This document shows, piece after piece, positions 9,701-18,778 of a stretch of DNA of 64,000 bases. The stretch is taken from positions 4,154,001 through 4,218,000 of the forward strand of contig NZ_CP098325.1 in the NCBI RefSeq assembly GCF_023639785.1, written 5' to 3'. The translations under genes were made by a program, and so were the position numbers. The stretch's first letter is position 1. The number at the start of each line of letters is the position of its first letter. The notes beneath the pieces were generated by a model. The model worked only from the letters and a program-made list of their open reading frames with translations. It was not told the origin of the DNA and made no database searches. The stretch comes from Leclercia adecarboxylata (GTDB lineage: Bacteria > Pseudomonadota > Gammaproteobacteria > Enterobacterales > Enterobacteriaceae).

Positions 9701-11198
9701 ACAGGTCAACCCGAAAGCGATGATCTCCGTGAAGCTGGTTTCCGAGCCGGGCGTGGGTACTATCGCTACCGGCGTGGCGAAAGCCTATGCCGACCTGATT
9801 ACCATCGCCGGTTACGACGGTGGTACCGGTGCAAGCCCGCTCTCCTCCGTGAAATATGCGGGCTGTCCGTGGGAGCTGGGTCTGGTTGAAACCCAGCAGG
9901 CACTGGTGGCTAACGGTCTGCGTCACAAGATCCGCCTGCAGGTGGACGGTGGCCTGAAAACCGGCCTCGATATCATTAAAGCGGCGATTCTGGGTGCCGA
10001 GAGCTTCGGTTTCGGTACCGGTCCGATGGTCGCGCTGGGCTGTAAATACCTGCGTATTTGCCACCTGAACAACTGCGCAACCGGTGTTGCAACCCAGGAC
10101 GAGAAGCTGCGTAAGAACCACTATCATGGTCTGCCGTTCAAAGTGACGAACTACTTTGATTTCATCGCCCGCGAAACCCGCGAGCTGATGGCGCAGCTGG
10201 GCGTGACGCGTCTGGTGGATTTGATTGGCCGTACCGACCTGCTGAAAGAGCTGGACGGGTTCACCGCCAAACAGCAGAACCTGAAGCTGTCTCGCCTGCT
10301 GGAAACGGCTGAGCCTAAGGCGGGCAAAGCGGTGTACTGCACCGAGAACAACCCGCCGTTCGACAACGGCGTGCTGAACGCCCAGCTGTTGCAGCAGGCG
10401 AAGCCGTTTGTGGATGAGAAGCAGAGCAAAACCTTCTGGTTTGATATCCGCAACACCGACCGTTCCGTGGGTGCAAGCCTGTCGGGTTACATCGCACAGA
10501 CGCACGGCGACCAGGGTCTGGCTGCCGATCCTATTACCGCGCACTTCAGCGGCACCGCAGGCCAGAGCTTCGGCGTCTGGAACGCAGGCGGCGTTGAGCT
10601 TTACCTGACCGGCGATGCCAACGACTACGTCGGCAAAGGCATGGCGGGTGGTCTGCTGGCGGTACGTCCTCCGGTGGGTTCTGCCTTCCGCAGCTGTGAC
10701 GCCAGCATCATCGGCAACACCTGTCTGTACGGTGCAACCGGCGGTCGTCTGTTTGCCGCAGGGCGTGCGGGTGAGCGTTTCGCGGTGCGTAACTCCGGTG
10801 CCATCACCGTGGTGGAAGGTATCGGCGATAACGGCTGTGAATACATGACCGGTGGGATTGTCTGCGTGCTAGGTAAAACGGGCGTTAACTTCGGTGCAGG
10901 TATGACCGGTGGTTTCGCCTATGTCCTGGATGAAAGCGGTGATTTCCGTAAACGCGTGAACCCGGAGCTGGTGGAAGTGCTGGATGTTGAAAGCCTGGCG
11001 ATCCACGAGGAGCACCTGCGTGGTTTGATTACCGAGCACGTGCATCATACCGGTTCCGTGCGTGGCGAAGAGATCCTGGCAAACTGGCCGGCATTCTCTG
11101 CGAAATTCGCGCTGGTTAAACCGAAGTCCAGCGATGTTAAAGCCCTGTTGGGTCACCGTAGTCGTAGCGCAGCAGAGCTGCGTGTGCAGGCGCAGTAA
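6738..11198 (+). CDS. gltB: Glutamate synthase (NADPH) large subunit
   Basis: 1486-residue alpha subunit of GOGAT. It hydrolyses glutamine and transfers ammonia to 2-oxoglutarate, making glutamate with electrons from GltD. The start MLYDKS gives an 11-residue propeptide and exposes the class II amidotransferase nucleophile Cys12 (CGFGLIAH). The central and FMN-binding synthase domains follow, with [3Fe-4S] ligands Cys1102, Cys1108 and Cys1113 (CKYLRICHLNNC), then the C-terminal beta-helix rich in Gly. I chose ATG 6738 because GGGGAGG stands 9 bases upstream and the length equals the revised E. coli protein; the frame stays open to 6597. gltD follows after 9 bases. Confidence 0.96.
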   Translation: MLYDKSLEKDNCGFGLIAHIEGEPSHKVVRTAIHALARMQHRGAILADGKTGDGCGLLLQKPDRFFRIVAEERGWRLAKNYAVGMLFLNQDAEKAAVSRRIVEEELQRETLSIVGWRDVPTNEGVLGEIALSSLPRIEQIFVNAPAGWRPRDMERRLFIARRRIEKRLQDDKEFYVCSLSNLVNIYKGLCMPADLPRFYLDLADLRLESAICLFHQRFSTNTVPRWPLAQPFRYLAHNGEINTITGNRQWARARTYKFQTPLIPDLHDAAPFVNETGSDSSSMDNMLELLLAGGMDIVRAMRLLVPPAWQNNPDMDPELRAFFDFNSMHMEPWDGPAGIVMSDGRFAACNLDRNGLRPARYVITKDKLITCASEVGIWDYQPDEVVEKGRVGPGELMVIDTRGGRILHSAETDNDLKSRHPYKEWMEKNVRRLVPFEDLSDRDVGSRELDDDTLASYQKQFNYSAEELDSVIRVLGENGQEAVGSMGDDTPFAVLSSQPRIIYDYFRQQFAQVTNPPIDPLREAHVMSLATSIGREMNVFCEAEGQAHRLTFKSPILLYSDFTQLTTMKEEHYRADTLDITFDVTETSLEETVKALCDKAEQMVRTGTVLLVLSDRNIAKNRLPVPAPMAVGAIQTRLVDKSLRCDANIIVETASARDPHHFAVLLGFGATAIYPYLAYETLAKLVDTNAIEKDYRTVMLNYRNGINKGLYKIMSKMGISTIASYRCSKLFEAVGLHDDVAGLCFQGVISRIGGADFSDFQQDLLNLSKRAWLARKPLDQGGQLKYVHGGEYHAYNPDVVRTLQQAVQSGEYSDYQQYAELVNNRPAATLRDLLALNPGDTAVSINDVEPATELFKRFDTAAMSIGALSPEAHEALAEAMNSIGGNSNSGEGGEDPARYGTNKVSRIKQVASGRFGVTPAYLVNADVIQIKVAQGAKPGEGGQLPGDKVTPYIAKLRYSVPGVTLISPPPHHDIYSIEDLAQLIFDLKQVNPKAMISVKLVSEPGVGTIATGVAKAYADLITIAGYDGGTGASPLSSVKYAGCPWELGLVETQQALVANGLRHKIRLQVDGGLKTGLDIIKAAILGAESFGFGTGPMVALGCKYLRICHLNNCATGVATQDEKLRKNHYHGLPFKVTNYFDFIARETRELMAQLGVTRLVDLIGRTDLLKELDGFTAKQQNLKLSRLLETAEPKAGKAVYCTENNPPFDNGVLNAQLLQQAKPFVDEKQSKTFWFDIRNTDRSVGASLSGYIAQTHGDQGLAADPITAHFSGTAGQSFGVWNAGGVELYLTGDANDYVGKGMAGGLLAVRPPVGSAFRSCDASIIGNTCLYGATGGRLFAAGRAGERFAVRNSGAITVVEGIGDNGCEYMTGGIVCVLGKTGVNFGAGMTGGFAYVLDESGDFRKRVNPELVEVLDVESLAIHEEHLRGLITEHVHHTGSVRGEEILANWPAFSAKFALVKPKSSDVKALLGHRSRSAAELRVQAQ

Positions 11199-12626
<1,428 letters not shown>

Positions 12627-12630
12627 ACAC

Positions 12631-12665
12631 CACGGCCCGGTGGGATCCGCTCCCGCCGGGCCGTG
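12631..12665. terminator. Hairpin shared by convergent gltD and fimbrial operon
   Basis: A 15-bp stem with one G-T pair (CACGGCCCGGTGGGA, loop TCCGC, TCCCGCCGGGCCGTG) starts five bases past the gltD stop and ends 22 bases before the stop of the opposing fimbrial operon. Only short T-rich tracts flank it on either side, so it may act as a bidirectional but imperfect intrinsic terminator. Confidence 0.75.
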
Positions 12666-12687
12666 TTACTGTTCCTGCCTTTCGCGC

Positions 12688-13389
12688 TTATAAATACGCA
12701 ATACTAATCACCGCCTCGCCGTCCAGCGAGATCTGCTGACTGCTGCCGAGCTTGTTCGCCACCGAAACGCTGACATGCAGCGGTACGTTCACGGAACTCA
12801 CCGGCTGGGGAACCAGCGTTCCTTTCTTCACGAAGGTATAAAAATAGTTATCGGTTGACGGAAGGAGATTGTGATCCTCTTTTGCCCAGGGGCCACTTTT
12901 ACTTTCCGATCCGGCCATATCCACGCTGACATTCTGGCTCCCATCCTGGGCAACAATGTTGTTGGCGTTAATCAGAATTGCATAGCTGCCGATAGGCGTT
13001 TTCTCCGCCGTCAGGCCCAGGCCGAACAGCCTTGAAGCATGCGCCACATTCAGACCACCGTTGACGCTAAAGCGTGGGCCGGTGGTGCCGGTGGAATCTT
13101 CTCCTGTCCTTACCGACGACGTACGGGTATCACGCGAGGTGATCGCCAGCGCCGTGGATGATTCGCAGGTGATGGTTAAGGTTAACTCTCGCGTACCCAG
13201 TTGGGTAAAAGCGTTGGCAGACAAGCTGCCGGCGTGGCGGGTACCAAAATCAGCGATACCATTATTGCTCAGAGTGGGCGTGCAGGCTGCTGCATCGGCT
13301 GTCAGCTCAAAATCGATGCCGAGGGTATCACTCGCCGGGGCAGAGACGGTTGTTAAAGCCACCAACAGCAGAAAAATTTGTCGCATCAT
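12688..13389 (-). CDS. DUF1120 fimbrial subunit or adhesin, YhcF-like
   Basis: 233-residue exported protein, last gene of the chaperone-usher operon. It has an N-terminal signal peptide (MMRQIFLLLVALTTVSAPAS). The DUF1120 pattern follows: ACTPTLSNNGIADFG, QLGTRELTLTITCE, and a C-terminal beta strand ending AVISIAYL. The alternating hydrophobic end is what a donor-strand-dependent pilin-type subunit shows. It is a paralogue of the first gene of the operon (17137-17850). By operon position it corresponds to E. coli YhcF. Its ATG overlaps the stop of the upstream gene (ATGA). Function in adhesion is inferred from context. Confidence 0.75.
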   Translation of the reverse strand: MMRQIFLLLVALTTVSAPASDTLGIDFELTADAAACTPTLSNNGIADFGTRHAGSLSANAFTQLGTRELTLTITCESSTALAITSRDTRTSSVRTGEDSTGTTGPRFSVNGGLNVAHASRLFGLGLTAEKTPIGSYAILINANNIVAQDGSQNVSVDMAGSESKSGPWAKEDHNLLPSTDNYFYTFVKKGTLVPQPVSSVNVPLHVSVSVANKLGSSQQISLDGEAVISIAYL

Positions 13390-13916
13390 TGCACATCCAT
13401 TTTTATTCTCAGATTTCCGCGCCAGGTTACTCTCTCCGTTATGGCGCCGGGTTTTATCGTTGGCATCACGTTGAACAGGACTGTCGCGGTTTTCCCGTAA
13501 GCCTCGTTGCCATCGATAAATGCCATCCCCTGATTGAGCGTGATGTCCAGCGTCTCACTTCCTCCGGGCACAGGGATCGCTTCTGAAGCATTGACCGCCC
13601 TCAGACGCACAGGTTTATCATCGACACGCGCACGGGAGGCGACAATACGCATCTCGCCGTCAGGACCGAGGGAAAACGTTCCGTTTTGCGGCCGATCGCT
13701 TCCCACAAACAGACGAATGCGCTGCGGTTCGCTGCATACCACCTGAACCTGAATTTGCTTTTCCGGCAGCGAGATCGCCTCTCCGTTAGCGTGCTGCCTT
13801 TCCGCTGCGCTGAGTCTGCCCCAGGTGACTTTTTGCTGGCTGGAGAAAATCTGACATTCAGCCCAGCTGAATGCCGGGACCGCGAACAGGGCGATCGTCA
13901 GTAAGTGACGTTTCAT
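13386..13916 (-). CDS. Minor fimbrial component, YhcE-like
   Basis: 176-residue secreted protein with signal peptide (MKRHLLTIALFAVPAFSWA, cleavage likely before ECQIF) and two cysteines (near residues 20 and 60) that could form the usual subunit disulfide. It has no strong family signature I can name. Its place between usher and YhcF-like subunit matches E. coli yhcE, which in K-12 is split by IS5; here the frame is intact. I chose ATG 13916 rather than 13922 because AAGGAG lies 7 bases before it. Its ATG overlaps the usher stop (ATGA) and its own stop overlaps the next ATG, so the three genes are coupled. Confidence 0.7.
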   Translation of the reverse strand: MKRHLLTIALFAVPAFSWAECQIFSSQQKVTWGRLSAAERQHANGEAISLPEKQIQVQVVCSEPQRIRLFVGSDRPQNGTFSLGPDGEMRIVASRARVDDKPVRLRAVNASEAIPVPGGSETLDITLNQGMAFIDGNEAYGKTATVLFNVMPTIKPGAITERVTWRGNLRIKMDVQ

Positions 13917-16291
13917 TGGCATACTCCTTGCGCCGTTTCATAGAAAACGTCCGCCTCTGCCTTTTCGGGCAACACCAGCGTAATACGGCAGCTTTCATTT
14001 CCATTTTGTATTACCAGCGTTTGCCGGGCGGTGACGTTATTCAGGAACACAACGCCATCATCAACCGACGTGGTAAGGTAATTGCCTTTTTCATCGGTAA
14101 TAGCGAGGTTTTTAGGCAGTTTTTTACCGTCAGCCATGGTTACATGCAGTAAAACCCGTCGTTGAGTAAGGGTATTAAACTGCACCTTTCCCACCGAACC
14201 TCGTCCCTGGGTCATCATGCGCGTCCCGTTACCGATATCCATATTTTTTGGCAAGGTTGTCGTATTGATCTCAATGCGCGACTTTTGCCAGGCGTTCAAC
14301 GACGGCAAAGCGGCAAATCCGCGACTATCCGTCCAGACGGGGCCCGTCGGGGTATCAATTTTCACACCTGAGACCGGTTCAGCCAGCGATGCGATACCGA
14401 ATGTTTCGCGCACCGGCAGTGGCGAAAAGGTGATGCCATCAGCATGCGCCACCACACCGCCCTGCAATGAGCCCGAATAGCTACGTTGATGTTCGCTCGC
14501 GACGCTGCCATTCAGCATCAGCTGAGAATAGTGCAGATTGCTGCTCAAGCCTGCGCTAACGCTCCGGTAGTTCTCTTCCCTGCCCATTTCAGCGCCCAGC
14601 ATATAGGCGTTATCATCATTAATATTGCCGTTGAGCGTCGAGCCGTACCGGGTTCTGCCGTTGTCGCGATGAGCATAGGTGCTCAGATTGTTTCGGCCTA
14701 ACGGAACGGTGACATTCAGGTAGATCATATCTTCGTTTTTCTCATCACCCTTGCCGCCGCTTAACTGACGCTGCCAGTTAGCTGAGATATACGCAGAATA
14801 GAAATTGCCGCCCCAGCCAGCGGTAATGAAACGTCTTTTCCCCTCTTTCCCACGGGTTTTCGTTTCGTACAGGCTGGTATTAAACGCACCCATTCCCCTG
14901 ATCTGCCACTGTAGCCCAACCGAATAGTCATACTGCTTTGTCGAGACGTAATTTTTGTCGATAAACTCCGAGAACTCGCGGTAGTCCGGAGAATAGTAGG
15001 TGGATGATGCCGTAATGCTCACGCCCAGTTTCGTTGCGAGGGTAGCCTCTGCGCGATAGCTCTGGCCTTGTAACGATTTCGAGTGGTCAAACGACTGCTT
15101 TGCCTTAAAACTGAGCAAGGTTGTTGACCATAGCATGGTATCGAGGCTCCCCCCGGCGGCGGCAAAGTCTTTGGCAAGGATGATGCCAAGGCCGACGTTG
15201 GTCTCCGGCCGTAAGCGCCAGCCGCCCGACGCGCTGATGACCGCCGGCTTTTTATCGTATTCATCGCTTACCTGCCCGACCGATAAATAAAGGCCGGACG
15301 GCTGCGTCATTCTCTGCATATACAAAGATGAGGGGACAATATAGCTGTGTTGACTGCCATCAGTTTCAACGACGGTTACGTTCAAATCGCTGTTGTAATT
15401 GCGCAAAGGCACTTCGGTAAGCACAAACGGCCCAACCGGAACCAGGGTCGAATAGACCATAACCCCCTGCTGACGTACTTCTACGCGCGCCTGGGGTGTG
15501 TTAGCTATTCCGCTTACCTTCACTAACCCTTCCGGAGTTTCAAGCGCAACTTCCGGCTCCAGGGTGAGACCATACAACCCGGTTCCATCTAACAGCATAT
15601 TGTTCATATTTACTTCACCCATTCTGGCCGTGGTGTGTAAATCGACAAACGTGTGCTGTAAATAAGTCTGACCGTTTTCACTATTAAACTGCCCATCGCT
15701 CTGGCTAAATAACTGCTGGCTACGCAATAACCAACTGGCGACATTAATGCCGCCTTCGAGTTGAGCCTGAGAATAGGTGGAAGTGCCGTTGAGATACTCG
15801 TTGCGGGAAGACATCGCATTGTAATTAAGCATCGCGCCAGAACCGTCCATATTAAAATCCGTCATGTCTAAACGTTGACGATTGATTTCATCAGGCGGCA
15901 CCATCAGCTCAACCAGTTCCTGGCCGGGGATCGCATTGACAACAGCTTCTGGAAAGGCTTTAAGGTAGTCGTAACACCCTTCTTTATAATCACCGGGAAT
16001 ACGCAAGCTTGCCTGTTCCATCAACGTACGATCGAAACAAAGCTCACCGTTCTGATTAAAATGGGCGACGATATTGCCTTTATCAATGCCATTTACCGTC
16101 AGGTTGACAGCAGTATTTCCCGGCATAAAACGCGCCTTTTTAGCAAAATATTCTGATACGTTAGGATCGATACCCAACGATTTCAGTGTTTCGCCATCAA
16201 ACTCAATGAGGCTGGGATCTAACTCAGCGGCATTGCCTTGCCTTGAGTAAAGTAAACTCATTGCGCATACCAGAAGCGTTCTTTTGAACAT
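13913..16291 (-). CDS. yhcD: Outer-membrane fimbrial usher, YhcD-like
   Basis: 792-residue usher forming the outer-membrane pore for subunit secretion. It has a signal peptide (MFKRTLLVCAMSLLYSRQGNA), then the usher N-terminal domain (about 30-140, with CFDRTLMEQASLRIPGDYKEGCYD), a long beta-barrel region (about 150-650) containing the plug insertion (VEVRQQGVMVYSTLVPVGPFVL), and a C-terminal domain with a Cys pair (about residues 767 and 791). The length is within one residue of E. coli YhcD as I recall it. It lies 20 bases after the chaperone gene, and its stop overlaps the next start (ATGA). Confidence 0.88.
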   Translation of the reverse strand: MFKRTLLVCAMSLLYSRQGNAAELDPSLIEFDGETLKSLGIDPNVSEYFAKKARFMPGNTAVNLTVNGIDKGNIVAHFNQNGELCFDRTLMEQASLRIPGDYKEGCYDYLKAFPEAVVNAIPGQELVELMVPPDEINRQRLDMTDFNMDGSGAMLNYNAMSSRNEYLNGTSTYSQAQLEGGINVASWLLRSQQLFSQSDGQFNSENGQTYLQHTFVDLHTTARMGEVNMNNMLLDGTGLYGLTLEPEVALETPEGLVKVSGIANTPQARVEVRQQGVMVYSTLVPVGPFVLTEVPLRNYNSDLNVTVVETDGSQHSYIVPSSLYMQRMTQPSGLYLSVGQVSDEYDKKPAVISASGGWRLRPETNVGLGIILAKDFAAAGGSLDTMLWSTTLLSFKAKQSFDHSKSLQGQSYRAEATLATKLGVSITASSTYYSPDYREFSEFIDKNYVSTKQYDYSVGLQWQIRGMGAFNTSLYETKTRGKEGKRRFITAGWGGNFYSAYISANWQRQLSGGKGDEKNEDMIYLNVTVPLGRNNLSTYAHRDNGRTRYGSTLNGNINDDNAYMLGAEMGREENYRSVSAGLSSNLHYSQLMLNGSVASEHQRSYSGSLQGGVVAHADGITFSPLPVRETFGIASLAEPVSGVKIDTPTGPVWTDSRGFAALPSLNAWQKSRIEINTTTLPKNMDIGNGTRMMTQGRGSVGKVQFNTLTQRRVLLHVTMADGKKLPKNLAITDEKGNYLTTSVDDGVVFLNNVTARQTLVIQNGNESCRITLVLPEKAEADVFYETAQGVCQ

Positions 16292-16311
16292 CCTTGTCTT
16301 CCTTGAATAGC

Positions 16312-16983
16312 TTATTGAAGCGGTGCGGTATGACGCTCCCCTTTATAGCCATAACGACTTGCAGGATAAAACTCTACCTGAGTATCAGTGGTAGCAGGCA
16401 CCTCAACAGTCATACTGGAGTGAGGAAGCAGATAAGTATTTTTCAACGCGCCTTGCTTGCCTGAAGGGAGTAATTTGAAGGCGGTTGTCATCCTAACCAC
16501 ATAATCCGATGGATTTTTGACGATGAGGGCATTTCCGCTTTTAATCCACTGCAGATGTTTCCAGGGGGTTTTATCATCCTTAAGACCGGCAGGATGGATT
16601 ATTACCGGTAAATCCTGCCTGATAGTCACAGCCAGCCTTTCCTGCCCTTTTACTTTTGGAGGAATACCTTCAAAAGTGACTCTTTTTAACTCTTCATGAG
16701 TTAATGGCTCACTCATCTGCAACATAAAACGTATACGCTGTATTTTACCCGACTCTACCCGCACAACCGGCTGGGATGGAATCAGACGAATAGCTTTATT
16801 ACTTTCAGGCAAATCAACGATATTGGTATACAGCAGAGCAGGTGTCGAATCCGTATTAGTAATATTCATACTGGCTTCACCTTTCTCAGCATCAACAAGT
16901 AAAACCGAGGTTTCAGGCACCATGCCAGTGGCGCCAGCTTGCACAGAAAGAAGTAATAGTGAAAAGAGAGCAATACGCTTCAT
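16312..16983 (-). CDS. yhcA: Periplasmic fimbrial chaperone, YhcA-like
   Basis: 223-residue PapD-like chaperone that caps pilin subunits in the periplasm by donor-strand complementation. The signal peptide is MKRIALFSLLLLSVQAGA. The N-terminal Ig domain has the G1-type hydrophobic stretch and VESGKIQRIRFML, close to the family R-x-x-R-I-x-L-x signature, followed by the FEGIPP motif typical of chaperones. The C-terminal Ig domain contains ALIVKNPSDYVVRM. The length matches E. coli YhcA. It lies 153 bases after the first subunit gene, a gap that could hold a partial processing or termination site, and 20 bases before the usher. Confidence 0.9.
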   Translation of the reverse strand: MKRIALFSLLLLSVQAGATGMVPETSVLLVDAEKGEASMNITNTDSTPALLYTNIVDLPESNKAIRLIPSQPVVRVESGKIQRIRFMLQMSEPLTHEELKRVTFEGIPPKVKGQERLAVTIRQDLPVIIHPAGLKDDKTPWKHLQWIKSGNALIVKNPSDYVVRMTTAFKLLPSGKQGALKNTYLLPHSSMTVEVPATTDTQVEFYPASRYGYKGERHTAPLQ

Positions 16984-17136
16984 AATAATCTCAAAATCTT
17001 AATCATGATAAGGAAGGGTGAATCCAGAAGGTATTGAGAATCAATATATAAAAGGCTAATGCTAATAATATTAATATTTAGAATGCGTGCGGCATTTTTA
17101 TATACCAGACGTATTACACCGCACGCATTATTATTT

Positions 17137-17850
17137 TTAGAGGTAAACCAGGCTTACTGTTGCGTTACCATCAAGAATAACTTCATCGCCGCCCAGAACT
17201 GAAGAAGGCTGTACTGCCGCAGAAACTTTCAGAGGCAGAGAGGCTTCTTTAAACATCATAGGCTGAGTAGAAGATTCTTCAGCAAAAGTGGCAACACGCT
17301 CAGCATTATTAAGCTGACGAGCGTTTTTACCTGAACGCCATGTTGAACCTGCATTATCAGAAATAATGACGTCAGCTTCTTCGCCATCAGCGACTGCAAG
17401 CGCGACATTAAGTGAAACACTGTAAGCACCAATCTTGGCGTTGTTGCTTGCCAGACCCAGACCAAAGCCGAAGTAAGCTTGATCGGCGGAGGTGGAGCCT
17501 GGGAACACTGGATCGATAAAGGTAGTGGCGTTCAGAGCAACAGCGGAGCTGGCGCGGTTATCAACCATATTAAATCCAACTGCGGTCTTCGCTTCACAAG
17601 AGATGCTTAGCACAACATCTTTTGAACCCAGCTGTACCAGAGAGTTACCTGAAGGAGCGTTTTCAATAGCGGATGCAGCAATTGTTCCAAATGACACTTC
17701 GCCATCGCTGCTCAGCGTTGGAGTACAAGCAGCAGGAACGATGTTACCAACCACTTTCAGGGTAGCGTCGTTAGCAGCATTTGCCTGAGCAGCCATCATC
17801 AGAGCTGCACAAACCCCTAAAGAGGATAACGTTTTTTTAAACTGAGTCAT
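17137..17850 (-). CDS. DUF1120 fimbrial major-subunit candidate, GltF-like
   Basis: 237-residue exported protein, first gene of the operon. Its signal peptide (MTQFKKTLSSLGVCAALMMAAQANA) is followed by the DUF1120 pattern ACTPTLSSDGEVSFGT, QLGSKDVVLSISCE and a terminal strand NATVSLVYL. E. coli GltF has the same layout and C-terminal strand. In E. coli gltF sits directly behind gltD and was once linked to nitrogen control. Here it heads a fimbrial operon on the other strand with its own AT-rich upstream region, which argues for a structural pilin role. Two cysteines bracket the N-terminal half as in pilin-type domains. High Ala/Ser content also fits an abundant surface subunit. Confidence 0.75.
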   Translation of the reverse strand: MTQFKKTLSSLGVCAALMMAAQANAANDATLKVVGNIVPAACTPTLSSDGEVSFGTIAASAIENAPSGNSLVQLGSKDVVLSISCEAKTAVGFNMVDNRASSAVALNATTFIDPVFPGSTSADQAYFGFGLGLASNNAKIGAYSVSLNVALAVADGEEADVIISDNAGSTWRSGKNARQLNNAERVATFAEESSTQPMMFKEASLPLKVSAAVQPSSVLGGDEVILDGNATVSLVYL

Positions 17851-18252
17851 TTTTGTTCCTTAAATTTTTTCGACCAACAATAATACAGGCTGGCCGTGTC
17901 CTTAACGGTGTAATACGGGTTACTATGAAATATGTCAGACATAGGCTATTGGTAATAAATAGCGACGTAAGGTTACAGGACTATTTTTTTAATATCATTT
18001 AAGTTAACTAAAACCACTATTAACAACATTTAATCTGATAACTTATTATTATCTATTTCATCAACAAGATAAGATTAACTCGCCTTTAACTGTCTAAAAA
18101 CTCGCAAATTCATATGATCTACATTATGTGTAAGTGCCTTTTTTAGCTATCAAATTATATTCAAATATTTAAATGAAAAATAAACAAACATTAATAATTA
18201 TTATCCGCTAACTTTAAATATTGATTGATCATATAGGCTGTTATTTGAGGGT
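17851..18252 (-). promoter_or_regulatory. AT-rich region upstream of fimbrial operon
   Basis: About 400 bases with markedly lower G+C than the rest of the window, especially 17930-18240, and no coding frame. It contains many A/T tracts of the kind H-NS binds. It must hold the operon promoter, but I cannot name the -35/-10 with confidence. No invertible-element repeats of the fim switch type were seen. Silencing by H-NS is an inference from composition. Confidence 0.5.
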
Positions 18253-18281
18253 ATAAAAAAAGGGCCAGAGGCCCTTTTTAT
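18253..18281 (-). terminator. Intrinsic terminator of sspAB
   Basis: On the minus strand a 7-bp-plus stem AAGGGCC / GGCCCTT with a three-base loop is followed by seven U, starting at the sspB stop. It also has an A-tract on its other side, so it could work weakly in both directions. Confidence 0.9.
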
Positions 18282-18778
18282 TATTTCACTACGCGTAGTG
18301 CCGGACGGCCGCCACGCGGTGGGGGTGTATCATCAGGATCATCATCGTGATCCGGCTTATCGCCGTCGATAATCGACATGACCGGTTCGCTTTCGCCCTC
18401 GGTCGCGCCATGCTCGTCATTGAGGCTGGAAACGTCTTCATCATAAGCCGCTTCCGGCTCAAACATGGTGCCTGCCCCGTTTTCACGGGCATAGATAGCC
18501 AGTACGGCAGCCAGCGGCACGGAAACCTGACGCGGAACGCCGCCAAAGCGGGCATTAAAGCGCACTTCGTCGTTCGCCAGTTCAAGACCGCCCACCGCGC
18601 GTGGCGCGATGTTCAGCACAATTTGCCCGTCACGTGCGTATTCCATAGGAACCTGCACGCCCGGTAATGTCACATCCACTACCAGGTGCGGCGTGAGCTG
18701 GTTATCCAGCAGCCATTCATAGAAGGCACGCAGCAGATACGGACGGCGCGGAGACAGCTGTGACATTTCCACAATCAT
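18281..18778 (-). CDS. sspB: ClpXP protease specificity-enhancing factor SspB
   Basis: Adaptor that binds ssrA-tagged proteins from stalled ribosomes and delivers them to ClpXP. The N-terminal ~110 residues form the conserved dimer/tag-binding fold (RPYLLRAFYEWLLDNQLTPHLVVDV). A charged, disordered linker follows (DGDKPDHDDDPDD). The extreme C-terminus RPALRVVK is the ClpX-binding tail. The open frame starts at ATG 18778, overlapping the sspA stop by one base. A GTG at 18772 (VEMSQL) aligns with the E. coli start and may be the true one; either keeps all domains. Confidence 0.95.
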   Translation of the reverse strand: MIVEMSQLSPRRPYLLRAFYEWLLDNQLTPHLVVDVTLPGVQVPMEYARDGQIVLNIAPRAVGGLELANDEVRFNARFGGVPRQVSVPLAAVLAIYARENGAGTMFEPEAAYDEDVSSLNDEHGATEGESEPVMSIIDGDKPDHDDDPDDTPPPRGGRPALRVVK

